A stretch of DNA of 57,688 nt, taken from UBA3496 sp964558115 (GTDB lineage Bacteria > UBA8248). Location: positions 1 to 57,688 of the forward strand of contig CAZLCI010000004.1 of the NCBI GenBank assembly GCA_964558115.1, written 5' to 3'. Positions 8,494 to 16,860 of the stretch are shown here, piece after piece (position 1 is the first letter of the stretch; every line of letters begins with the position of its first letter). The notes under the pieces are model-generated. The model saw nothing but the letters and a program-made list of their open reading frames with translations. It was not told the DNA's origin and searched no databases. The translations under genes and the position numbers were made by a program.

Positions 8494-10206
8494 TTGTCAT
8501 CTGATGAAACTTCTAAAAAATTCGATCCATCTTTTTTAGTTTGGGCTACTGTTGCTGTAGCTCTGCTAATCTTGATAGTTAATCCTGTATATTATCTTGT
8601 TCAGGAGAGTTTTCTTATTTCTGAAGAAGAAGGTGGCGGTTGGACTCTGCAGAATTTTGTTATTGCTTTCACATCCGAAGAACATTTAATTCCTATTTAC
8701 TGGACACTTATAGTATCAATCCTTGTAGGAACTCTGAGTTTGGTAGTTGGAGCAATACTGGCTTGGTGTGTTAGTAGGACGGATATACCTTGTCCTGGAA
8801 TGATTCGCAATTCAGTTCTTATTTCTTTTGTTACTCCTCCTTTTTTAGGTGCGATTGCATGGATTTTCCTGGCAGGTCCAAGGATGGGTTGGTTAAATAT
8901 TATCTATAGAGGAATTTTCGGCTTAGGTCCAGATTCTTATTTATTTGATATTTTTACTATATCGGGATTAGTTTTTTCGATGACTTTGTTTAATTTTCCA
9001 CTTGTTTTTATTGTTGTCTTAGCAGGACTAAATAATATTTCTTCAGATGTTGAGGACGCTGCCAATATAGCAGGTGGTGGAACATTCAGTACTATGTTGA
9101 ATATTACATTGCCACTTGCTTTGCCTGCTCTTTGTGCAGGTTTTATTCTCGCTCTTCTGGAGGCTATGATTTTATTCGGAATTCCGAATGTTTTAGCTAT
9201 TCCTGCTGGAATAGAAGTAATGACGACTCAATTACGTTCTTTTATGGTAGCTGAGGATGATATGCTGGGTATTGCTTCAGCCTATTCTTTGCCAATGCTA
9301 GCTACTGCTTTTTTCCTTGTTTATATAAGACGTTATATTCTAGGAAGAAGGGGATATGCAACAATTGGAGGTAAGGGCGGACAGAGAAGGCCTCAGGTTC
9401 TTGGTTTTTGGAGAATTCCAGTGTTTATGCTTTGTTTATTGCCAATAATTTGTTCGGTCGTTTTGCCAAGTTTTATGCTTATTTCTACTTCGTTTCTTAA
9501 TACAATAGGTTACGGATTACAAATCTCTAATCTTACATTTGATAATTATCGATTTATTTTTAGTAATGATGCATTTATCATCTCTTTAAAGAACACAATT
9601 ATACTGGCCATTTTAGCTTCCACACTATGTACGCTGATTGCTGCTGTTTCAGCCTATATTACGCAAAGACAACTTGTTAAGGGTCACAAATACATTAGTT
9701 TTCTAGCAACCGCACCGATAGGAATTCCAGGTATCGTACTTGCGATTGGGTTATTTTCTGCATATACAAAAGAACCTTTTTTATTATATGGGACACTTTG
9801 GATTATGATGTTAGCATATGTGACTAAATATATGCCTTTGGCTTTTCAAACTAGTAATGCTGGTCTTATGAATATTCACTTTGAATTAGAGGAAAGTTGT
9901 CGAATACTAGGAGCTAGTAGATTTCGCGTATTCAAAGATATAACAATTCCCCTTTTTAAAGTTAGTCTAATTGCATCTTGGATACTTGTTTTTATGCCTT
10001 GTCTAAGAGAATTGAGTGCATCCATAATGTTATGGACTACAGATACGAAAGTAATTTCAGTTGTTATAATGGATTTTTATGAAGAAGCACTTTTGGGTCA
10101 AATTTCTGCGATAGCTGTTGTTTTGCTTTCTCTTACCCTAATTGCAGTTTTCTCAGGATTTAGATTTGTGGGTCGAGATTTTATGCAGGCTCGTGAAAAA
10201 AATTAA
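8494..10206 (+). CDS. ABC transporter permease, fused two-domain FbpB/ThiP type
   Basis: Inner-membrane permease with both halves in one 570-residue chain and about twelve hydrophobic segments. Two EAA loops are visible: EDAANIAGGGTFSTMLNITL near residues 188-207 and EESCRILGASRFRVFKDITI near 467-486; each is followed by a proline-containing turn. Such fused permeases are typical of ferric-iron, thiamine and phosphonate-type importers and agree with the AfuA/FbpA-like binding protein. Start is TTG 8494 with AAAAGG 8 nt upstream. The ATPase gene begins 12 nt downstream. Confidence 0.9.
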   Translation: MSSDETSKKFDPSFLVWATVAVALLILIVNPVYYLVQESFLISEEEGGGWTLQNFVIAFTSEEHLIPIYWTLIVSILVGTLSLVVGAILAWCVSRTDIPCPGMIRNSVLISFVTPPFLGAIAWIFLAGPRMGWLNIIYRGIFGLGPDSYLFDIFTISGLVFSMTLFNFPLVFIVVLAGLNNISSDVEDAANIAGGGTFSTMLNITLPLALPALCAGFILALLEAMILFGIPNVLAIPAGIEVMTTQLRSFMVAEDDMLGIASAYSLPMLATAFFLVYIRRYILGRRGYATIGGKGGQRRPQVLGFWRIPVFMLCLLPIICSVVLPSFMLISTSFLNTIGYGLQISNLTFDNYRFIFSNDAFIISLKNTIILAILASTLCTLIAAVSAYITQRQLVKGHKYISFLATAPIGIPGIVLAIGLFSAYTKEPFLLYGTLWIMMLAYVTKYMPLAFQTSNAGLMNIHFELEESCRILGASRFRVFKDITIPLFKVSLIASWILVFMPCLRELSASIMLWTTDTKVISVVIMDFYEEALLGQISAIAVVLLSLTLIAVFSGFRFVGRDFMQAREKN

Positions 10207-10218
10207 AGGAGTTTCCTC

Positions 10219-11289
10219 TTGGCTACTTTAGAATTAAGTAAATTATTAAAGGTATTTGGAACTGATGTAAGAGCGGTGGATGAGATTGATTTACATATTG
10301 AACATGGAGAATTAATTTCATTACTTGGACCATCTGGTTGCGGAAAGACTACGACTCTTCGTCTTATCGCAGGATTTTTAGATCCAAATTCTGGAGAAGT
10401 TATTGTTGATAATAAAGTAGTTTCAGATGGAAATAAGATTTTGCCTCCTGAAAAGAGAAATATGAGTATGATTTTTCAGAGTTATGCAATTTGGCCACAT
10501 AAAACTGTTTTTCAGAATGTGTCGTATGGTTTGAAATTTAGAAACCTTACAAATCATGAATCTGAAAAAAGAGCAAAAAAGATGTTGTCAGTAGTTAGAA
10601 TGGAACATTTAGCAGATAGATATCCTGGCGAATTATCGGGTGGACAACAGCAAAGAGTAGCTCTTGCGCGTGCAATTGTAGTAGAACCGGCAATCTTACT
10701 TTTAGATGAACCTTTATCAAATCTAGATGCAAATTTACGTGAAGAGATGAGATTTGAGATTCGTAGATTACATGATGAGTTTCATATAACGAGTGTATAT
10801 GTAACACATGATCAGTCTGAAGCTATGGTAACAAGTGATAGAATTTGTGTTATGAATGATGGAAAAATAGAACAGGTAGGAAAACCGCAAGAAATCTATG
10901 ATGAACCAAAAACACGATTTGTGGCTGAATTTGTTGGTGTAACCAATAGTTTAGAAGGAAAAGTTATCTCAAGTTCAGTCTTTGATACTGGTTCGATTAA
11001 ATTGAAAATGAAAGAAAATCAGAGCGCTGTTCCAGGAAATCAGGGATTCGTTTCGATTAGACCTCATAGAATTGGAATTTCATCAGTAAAGACAGACAAA
11101 AACTCAGAAAATATGTTTACTGGGCGTGTTAAGAGGAGCTTTTATTTTGGTAGTACAGTTGATTATCTTATAGAAGTTGAAGGTATGGATAATCTTTTAA
11201 GAGTAATTGTTGACCCAGTAAATTCATTTCAATTAGATAGTGAAGTAACTTTAGAAATAGATGCTGAATCTGTAGTTTTTGTAGAGTAA
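10219..11289 (+). CDS. ABC transporter ATP-binding protein (FbpC/PotA type)
   Basis: ATPase for the fused permease. Walker A GPSGCGKTT (residues 37-45), Q-loop MIFQSYAIWPHKTVFQNV, signature LSGGQQQRVALARAIV, Walker B ILLLDEPLSNLDANL, H-loop VYVTHDQSEAM. The C-terminal part (after about 235) is TOBE-like (VGVTNSLEGKV, VSIRPHRIGI). Start TTG 10219 with AAAGGAG 7 nt upstream. The AIWPHKTV stretch is typical of iron/spermidine/2-aminoethylphosphonate-type ATPases. A HisC-like aminotransferase follows on the same strand after 84 nt. Confidence 0.92.
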   Translation: MATLELSKLLKVFGTDVRAVDEIDLHIEHGELISLLGPSGCGKTTTLRLIAGFLDPNSGEVIVDNKVVSDGNKILPPEKRNMSMIFQSYAIWPHKTVFQNVSYGLKFRNLTNHESEKRAKKMLSVVRMEHLADRYPGELSGGQQQRVALARAIVVEPAILLLDEPLSNLDANLREEMRFEIRRLHDEFHITSVYVTHDQSEAMVTSDRICVMNDGKIEQVGKPQEIYDEPKTRFVAEFVGVTNSLEGKVISSSVFDTGSIKLKMKENQSAVPGNQGFVSIRPHRIGISSVKTDKNSENMFTGRVKRSFYFGSTVDYLIEVEGMDNLLRVIVDPVNSFQLDSEVTLEIDAESVVFVE

Positions 11290-11373
11290 AATTAGTAATA
11301 CTTCAAATTGTAAAGTTTTTTTGATTGTTTTCTTTTTATAGTCTTTTTTCCCAAAAATCTGTTCGAGGTAATC

Positions 11374-12480
11374 TTGTCTTTAAATAAGGGAATTCCTTTT
11401 ACTGAAATCATAAAAGGTTTACCTTCAACGGCACCTTTTGTTGGTCCTGAATCACTAGAGAGAAGATTGGGTAAAAACTTCAATCTTCGGTTGGGTGCCA
11501 ATGAAAGTAATTTTGGGATGTCTCCAAAAGCATTTGAGGCTATTCAAAAGGGAATTCATGAAGCGTCATGGTATGGAGATCCAGAAAATTATGAACTACG
11601 ATGTTGTCTTGCAGAAATTCACAATATAACTCCTGAAGAAATTTGTGTCGCCGGCGGAATAGACGATTTGCTAGGACTGGTTGTAAGAATGACTGTTTCT
11701 AAAGGGACTCCCGTAGTTACTTCTTTAGGCGGGTATCCTACATTCAACTATCATGTCATTGGATTTTCTGGAAGATTGTCTTTTGTTCCCTATATTGATG
11801 ATCATGAGAATATAGATGGGCTTTTAAAAAGGGCTATAGAAAGTAATGCTCCACTTATTTTCTTTGCAAATCCAGATAATCCTATGGGGACGTGGCATGA
11901 TGCAGGAGTAGTTCAAAATTTTATAGACTCAATACCATTAGGAAAACTATTGATACTTGATGAGGCATATTTCGAATTTTTACCAAAAGATTCTATCCCT
12001 CGAATTGATACAAAAAATGATAGGTTGATTAGAATGCGTACTTTTTCAAAAGCGCATGGTATGGCTGGTTTTCGGATAGGATACGCAATTGCGAATAGGG
12101 AAATTATAAATGCATTAAATAAAATACGTTTACACTTTGCAGTAAGTCGGATTGCTCAAATTGCAGCTTTGTCATCTTTAATGGATGATAAACATGTTAC
12201 AGATGTTGTAAATCAGGTTAATCAAGGAAAAGAAGAATATTATATGTTGGCAGATAAACTAAATTTGGATTATATCGAATCAGGAACAAATTTTGTTTCT
12301 TTTGATCTTGGAACAGAAAATAGAACTAAGGCGATTTTAAATACACTCGCAGAGGAAGGTGTATTTGTTAGAATGCCGAGTGTTCCAATTCTATCTCGAT
12401 GTATTAGGGTAACAGTTGGTACTTCAAGTGAAAGAAAGATTTTCTCAGAAAAATTCAAGAGTGTTATGAAAAAACACTAA
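11374..12480 (+). CDS. Class I/II PLP aminotransferase, histidinol-phosphate aminotransferase-like
   Basis: PLP enzyme of the HisC/CobD-like branch. LRLGANESNFGMSPKA (residues 39-52) matches the HisC N-terminal 'lnaNEnpyGpsp' motif; FFANPDNPMGTW carries the conserved NPxNPxG; LLILDEAYFEF carries the PLP aspartate and tyrosine; TFSKAHGMAGFRIGY carries the Schiff-base lysine K226 and the phosphate-binding arginine. Length 368 is normal. Start TTG 11374 with GAGGT 6 nt upstream; no other his gene is nearby. It closes the second transporter operon, so a role in catabolism of an imported amine or amino acid is as likely as histidine synthesis. Confidence 0.85.
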   Translation: MSLNKGIPFTEIIKGLPSTAPFVGPESLERRLGKNFNLRLGANESNFGMSPKAFEAIQKGIHEASWYGDPENYELRCCLAEIHNITPEEICVAGGIDDLLGLVVRMTVSKGTPVVTSLGGYPTFNYHVIGFSGRLSFVPYIDDHENIDGLLKRAIESNAPLIFFANPDNPMGTWHDAGVVQNFIDSIPLGKLLILDEAYFEFLPKDSIPRIDTKNDRLIRMRTFSKAHGMAGFRIGYAIANREIINALNKIRLHFAVSRIAQIAALSSLMDDKHVTDVVNQVNQGKEEYYMLADKLNLDYIESGTNFVSFDLGTENRTKAILNTLAEEGVFVRMPSVPILSRCIRVTVGTSSERKIFSEKFKSVMKKH

Positions 12481-12490
12481 TAAACCTATA

Positions 12491-13258
12491 TTAGTAAGAA
12501 ACTAATCCGCTTCTTATCTTAGGCATTGTTGTTGGAAGATCCAGAACTGGAAGCCCATGTGAAGGTGCGACATTAGAGACATTTAACTCTTTAAGTAATT
12601 CTTCTAATCTATCTACGTAAATGTTCATATCTGCCAATTTCGTCCAAAATAGTGCGCGTTCTGCGAAAACAGCAGAAACTTCTCCTAAATCAAGAGATTC
12701 TGCTTCTTCAGCAGTTTTTCCGCAATGGGCATCATCATGGTAATGACTATAGGCAAAACCATCACCAGGAAAAAGAGTTCTAGTAAGAGTATCGAATCCC
12801 CAAAGAGATGTTCTCAAATCTCTAATTACAGGTTCTGCAGCAAAGAACTTTCTGTTCCCTAAGTCTAAAGATTCTCCAACTTCGAAATCTTTTAATCTAT
12901 GAGAGTGTTCTGGAAAACAAAGATGATAATCACTTACATCACAGTGAACAGTTACTTCAGGGAAGTCATCTAGAATTCGGCCCATTCCACCAGAATGCGG
13001 AACTTCTTGATGAGTTAGAAATAAATATTTAAGAGTGGATTTTTGTTCTTCCAAGACGCTCTTAACCTGTTTCCGAATGGTAGGATAATCACCTTGATGA
13101 CCGGTTTCAACAAGCATTGAACCTTCAGTACCAACAATTACGAAAGAAGCATTATAAGTATGATAGGTTTTTCCATTATGAAATTGTTCGTGACAAATTC
13201 CAAGCCAAAAAATTCCATCAGCGATTTCTCGAGGAAGAGGATTATGGTGTATAGCCAT
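12491..13258 (-). CDS. MBL-fold protein with partly eroded metal site (H-x-E-x-P-H)
   Basis: Metallo-beta-lactamase fold protein of 255 residues. The fold is supported by SFVIVGTEGSMLVETG, the strand YLFLTHQEVPHSGGMGRI, FPGDGFAY and PSHGLPVLD near the C-terminus. The key motif is HQEVPH (83-88). Usual MBL hydrolases have HxHxDH and flavodiiron-type proteins HxExDH, so here the third ligand Asp is Pro. Later Asp and His ligands (PGDG, PSHG) are still visible. AAAGGT lies 5 nt before ATG. Two nucleotides separate it from an even more degenerate paralogue upstream, so the pair is co-transcribed. Whether it binds metal is unclear. Confidence 0.75.
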   Translation of the reverse strand: MAIHHNPLPREIADGIFWLGICHEQFHNGKTYHTYNASFVIVGTEGSMLVETGHQGDYPTIRKQVKSVLEEQKSTLKYLFLTHQEVPHSGGMGRILDDFPEVTVHCDVSDYHLCFPEHSHRLKDFEVGESLDLGNRKFFAAEPVIRDLRTSLWGFDTLTRTLFPGDGFAYSHYHDDAHCGKTAEEAESLDLGEVSAVFAERALFWTKLADMNIYVDRLEELLKELNVSNVAPSHGLPVLDLPTTMPKIRSGLVSY

Positions 13259-13260
13259 TT

Positions 13261-14151
13261 TTACCTTTCTAGATTTCTAGGAACATAACTAGCTTTAACA
13301 ACAGAGGAATCTAAGTTCCTCAAAACTTCATCAAGTATATTGAATTGTTTTTCTACCTGCTCCTTCCCAGTTAGTATAGTGCCATAACCAGGTGCAATAG
13401 AATGTATGTCAAATTTATTAAATACTTCAGATATACCTTCTCTTAGAGGCCCTGTATCTACTCCCTCTAACCACCAATATCGAGTATTTAAAAGAAAAGA
13501 TCGAACAAAAGATGTAGTTGTTAGTTCGTCCTTGTTAGAAATCCAGGGGCCGTCAGGATATTCCTGTGAAATATGACTGAACATGTCAGAAGAAAATAAA
13601 GTTTTTGTTGCATGATCAAAAATCCACATTGTAGAAATAAGTCTAATAGGTGCAACAAGACCATGGATAAGTCTTTCCGGATTATCACCTATATTAATTT
13701 TCAATTCATTCCCAAGTTTAGATGTTTTGAATTTCTTGTCTTTTTCTTGTTTAGGAATAAAATCTTCTAATTCAAAATCAAACCAGAAGTCAATATTAGG
13801 TCTATTTGAAAAGGCCTCTACCACATTAAATCGATTAGCAAGAGCAACTATATTTCCGACAGACATAAATTCATTTTGTCGGAGTGGATAAAGGGATAAT
13901 GGAGTATCTTTTGAAATAATTGAAGAGATTTGTTCTGACAAAAAATCTAATTGGCCGTTAAAACCTGTGTCTAATAAGACAGCTGCATTTTCCTCGCAGA
14001 GTAGGTAACAATTCATGGAGGAAAAGCCTCTTGTGCTTTTAGGATATGCACTAACTCTTCCATCTAATTCTAAAATATTATGGAGTGCAAAAGCTTTTCC
14101 ATCTCCTAAATCCGTAATAGAATTTTCCATAGTAGATATTTTATTTTCCAA
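13261..14151 (-). CDS. MBL-fold paralogue with lost metal-binding motif
   Basis: The 296-residue protein follows the same architecture as its neighbour: NCYLLCEENAAVLLDTGFNG, PLSLYPLRQNEFMSVGNIVAL, TKTLFSSDMFSH and SIAPGYGTILTG. At the HxHxDH position it reads RQNEFM (91-96), so all four first-motif ligands are replaced; an Asp in SSDMF remains and the final His is Tyr (PGYG). Start is TTG 14151, supported by AAAAGGTG 7-8 nt upstream; ATG 14130 is the alternative. It is probably non-catalytic or binds something other than zinc or iron. It could be a partner of the downstream protein. Confidence 0.7.
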   Translation of the reverse strand: MENKISTMENSITDLGDGKAFALHNILELDGRVSAYPKSTRGFSSMNCYLLCEENAAVLLDTGFNGQLDFLSEQISSIISKDTPLSLYPLRQNEFMSVGNIVALANRFNVVEAFSNRPNIDFWFDFELEDFIPKQEKDKKFKTSKLGNELKINIGDNPERLIHGLVAPIRLISTMWIFDHATKTLFSSDMFSHISQEYPDGPWISNKDELTTTSFVRSFLLNTRYWWLEGVDTGPLREGISEVFNKFDIHSIAPGYGTILTGKEQVEKQFNILDEVLRNLDSSVVKASYVPRNLER

Positions 14152-14261
14152 AAATTACACCTTTTTATAATCAGACTTAAGTTCGCACACTCTATTCACA
14201 CTAGAGAATTATATTGTATTTGTATGTACTTAAACACCATGAATTATTTTTTAATTTCATT

Positions 14262-15416
14262 TTACTTAGACAACGGAATCCATGAATTTGTAACACCACT
14301 TTTGAGACAGGCTTCTGAAAGTTCTATATCTCTAATCCCTGCAGAAAAGTCAGAAATGAAAGGTGCATCGGTTAGTACGTGTTCAATAAATCCTTCCCAA
14401 CCAAAACGATAAGGATTTTTATAAGTAGCAATTTCTGGAACCTCTTCCCAGTCTTGTGGAAAATTTGTTTTCAATTCTAAAGTTGTTTTATCTCCACCTA
14501 AGTTGAAGCCAGTTATTCTTGGAGTTGAAGAAGCTCTTTGAGTCCAGCAATTTCTAAGAGTAGAAAACCCCGATCCCTCCGTACCATCAATTTGTAGAGT
14601 GAAAAGATCTTCAACTCTTACTCTTGTGGCCCAACTACTAAGTATGGTTCCAAATGCTCCCGAGTCTAGTTCTAAAATAGTAGCACTGGAATCTTCTACA
14701 TCAACTTTATAACTACTCTCTTCTTCATCCACTCTATCTAGTTGTGCGGTCCAATTTGCAGATACAACTCTTTTGATCGGTCCAAGAAGTCCCTCTATAA
14801 CGTATCTCCAATGAGGGTACATATCAAAGAGCAATCCTCCTCCACCTGATTTTTTATAATTCCAACTTGGCCTTTGAGATTTTTGTGAAGTGCCGTCAAA
14901 GACCCACCATCCGAAAGTAAGATTGAAATTTACTATTCTTCCAAAAAAATTTTCTTTTATTAAATGATTCATTTTACGGAGTCCAGGAACAAAAAGTTTG
15001 TCTTCGACCACACCATGTTTGATATTTTTTGAAGATGCATTTTGTAAAAGAATTTTTCCATCTTCCACTGACGGAGCAAGAGGTTTCTCAGTATATATGT
15101 GTTTTCCTGCGTCTATAGCATTTTTAAGAAGGTTAAGCCTCAGGTGTGTAGACGCTGCATCAAAGAAAATAGGGTAGTTTTGATCTGCAAGTGCAGAATT
15201 TACGTCTGTAGTCCAATTTTGAATTTTGAATTTGTTGGCAATTTCAGAGAGTTTCTTTTCATTTCTTCCGAGCAATAATAATTCAGGAGTTACGATTTCT
15301 CCATTTACAAGAAGATCTTTATTTTCCCTAATGGGAATTAGAGAATTTTCTAAGTGTTGTGTAGAACAGATTCGACCAGTTGCACCATTTAAAATTATTC
15401 CTATAGTTTTAACCAT
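14262..15416 (-). CDS. Gfo/Idh/MocA family oxidoreductase
   Basis: Predicted NAD(P)-dependent sugar/polyol dehydrogenase, 384 residues. The Rossmann start is IGIILNGATGRICSTQH, which has an atypical NGATGR in place of GxGxxG. YTEKPLAPS (near residue 136) is the conserved EKP motif, and GGGLLFDMYPHWRYVIEGLLG resembles the substrate-domain 'ggGxllDxgxHxiD' segment. ATG has AAAGGTC just upstream. The cupin gene upstream (23 nt) suggests co-transcription. The substrate is unknown, and it is clearly different in sequence from the family member at 4777. Confidence 0.83.
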   Translation of the reverse strand: MVKTIGIILNGATGRICSTQHLENSLIPIRENKDLLVNGEIVTPELLLLGRNEKKLSEIANKFKIQNWTTDVNSALADQNYPIFFDAASTHLRLNLLKNAIDAGKHIYTEKPLAPSVEDGKILLQNASSKNIKHGVVEDKLFVPGLRKMNHLIKENFFGRIVNFNLTFGWWVFDGTSQKSQRPSWNYKKSGGGGLLFDMYPHWRYVIEGLLGPIKRVVSANWTAQLDRVDEEESSYKVDVEDSSATILELDSGAFGTILSSWATRVRVEDLFTLQIDGTEGSGFSTLRNCWTQRASSTPRITGFNLGGDKTTLELKTNFPQDWEEVPEIATYKNPYRFGWEGFIEHVLTDAPFISDFSAGIRDIELSEACLKSGVTNSWIPLSK

Positions 15417-15438
15417 TTTGACCTTTCATAAAAATTTA

Positions 15439-15819
15439 TTAAAAAGGATCATCTTGTGGAGGAGAACTAGGAGTTTCATCGCCTTCAGCAACTCCTTTTA
15501 AACTCCATGTAGTATCTTTTACGTAGACTGCTTCGACTTCTTCGATAATCTTTGTAGAATGTACTGTATTAGAGGGCACATGGATTACTTCTCCAGGACC
15601 AACTTCAAATTTTTTACCTCCTAAAATTAAGTTTTGTCTACCTCTTAAAATGTAAATGAACTGTTCGCATGGATGGAAGTGTGGTTTTGCTTCACTACCT
15701 GTAGGCCAGATTCGGTGACAAAAATACATTTTATCACCTTTTATCGTTTCACCGAATCCAGATGAAAGTTTAGGGTTTTGATGTGTGCTTTTTAGTTCTT
15801 CAAATTTATACACAGACAT
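15439..15819 (-). CDS. Cupin-domain protein
   Basis: Small 126-residue single-domain cupin. Motif 1 is visible as PHFHPCEQFIYILRGRQNLILGG, with the two His and Glu metal ligands; motif 2 is PGEVIHVPSNTVHST. It could be an isomerase, dioxygenase or sugar-binding protein. ATG has AAGGAA about 8 nt upstream. It sits between an EamA transporter and a Gfo/Idh/MocA dehydrogenase on the same strand, so a role in uptake and conversion of a small polar compound is plausible. Confidence 0.82.
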   Translation of the reverse strand: MSVYKFEELKSTHQNPKLSSGFGETIKGDKMYFCHRIWPTGSEAKPHFHPCEQFIYILRGRQNLILGGKKFEVGPGEVIHVPSNTVHSTKIIEEVEAVYVKDTTWSLKGVAEGDETPSSPPQDDPF

Positions 15820-15916
15820 TTTTTATATTCCTTTTTTGAATTGATTGTAAAATATCATTTAAAGTAATAACGATGAAGTCTATTAGTTTATTCTGTGAAT
15901 TAAAAATTTTTCTTAT

Positions 15917-16786
15917 TTATAAAGTAGTAATAAAAATTCCTCCCAAAACTATTAAAATCGTTGCCATTACAATTTGCTTGGTAATCTTTTCAAGTTTTCC
16001 TAGGAAAATATAACTAAAAATTAGAAGCCATATGGGAGCAGTTCTACTTAGAGGAATTGCTATAGATACAGGAGAAATCATTATTGCATTAATCAAAAGA
16101 GAAGAACTGCAGAAATTGAAAATACCACTTAATAATATCCAAAGAACATCTGCTCTACTCTTTACCGAAACTTTTTGTTTTAAAATAGGACTACTTAAAA
16201 GAAGAAAAATATTACCTACAAGAAATCCAATTCCTAAACCAGCCATTGGTATTTTTTGTTCATTTAAAGCAAGTTTTGCAAAAACTGGAGCAAGTGCATA
16301 TGCTATGGAAGCAAGTATTGGAAATATCACACCCTTTTGAAACCAATCAGAAATTCTTTTTTTGGAATTAAATTTCACACTGAGGATTATGACACCAAAA
16401 ACTATGGAAATTGTTCCTAAAATATCCCAAAATGTGGGATTTTCTCCTAAAATAAAAATCGCAATAAATGTAACCCAAAAAGGAGTGATAGCAGAAATAG
16501 TAACGGAAGGATTTAGGCCAACTTTGTTAATTCCAATAAGTCGTGTTATACGTCCGAATCCAGGACCTGTCATGCCCATTGCTACAAACCAAAGAATCGT
16601 TTTTAACGATAATTGATTGAATGAACCTTGATAAAAGCAAACTATAAGACCGCCAGTTGAAACAACAGTATTGACAATTAATGCAGCCAAAAGAGGAGAA
16701 GCAGTTCTCATCCCTTGCCTTATACTTATATGTGCAAAAGCTGCAATAATTGCAGAACTTGCTGCCATAAGTTCGCCGATTCCCAT
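15917..16786 (-). CDS. EamA/DMT-family transporter
   Basis: 289 residues with about ten hydrophobic segments in two EamA repeats. The first repeat ends with TPFWVTFIAIFILGENPTFW and the second with TAPIWLLIFSYIFLGKLEKIT, the usual 'P(v/i)..ll.. ..lgE' endings. Such proteins export or import amino acids, nucleosides or other metabolites. The start ATG 16786 lacks a clear Shine-Dalgarno sequence. It lies downstream of the TPP enzyme and its terminator hairpin, so it may have its own promoter. Confidence 0.85.
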   Translation of the reverse strand: MGIGELMAASSAIIAAFAHISIRQGMRTASPLLAALIVNTVVSTGGLIVCFYQGSFNQLSLKTILWFVAMGMTGPGFGRITRLIGINKVGLNPSVTISAITPFWVTFIAIFILGENPTFWDILGTISIVFGVIILSVKFNSKKRISDWFQKGVIFPILASIAYALAPVFAKLALNEQKIPMAGLGIGFLVGNIFLLLSSPILKQKVSVKSRADVLWILLSGIFNFCSSSLLINAIMISPVSIAIPLSRTAPIWLLIFSYIFLGKLEKITKQIVMATILIVLGGIFITTL

Positions 16787-16820
16787 TAACTAAGTAACTT
16801 CAAGGTATATTTCTCCAATT

Positions 16821-16860
16821 ACCATTCTAAATTACAGTTTGTCCTGTAATTTAGAATGGT
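16821..16860 (-). terminator. Hairpin at the 3' end of the TPP-enzyme gene
   Basis: Perfect 17-bp inverted repeat: ACCATTCTAAATTACAG (16821-16837), 6-nt loop (16838-16843), CTGTAATTTAGAATGGT (16844-16860). On the minus strand it includes the last codons and the TAA of the enzyme at 16851-18524. There is no good U-run after it, so it may act as an mRNA 3' stabiliser or processing site rather than a simple intrinsic terminator. Confidence 0.6.
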
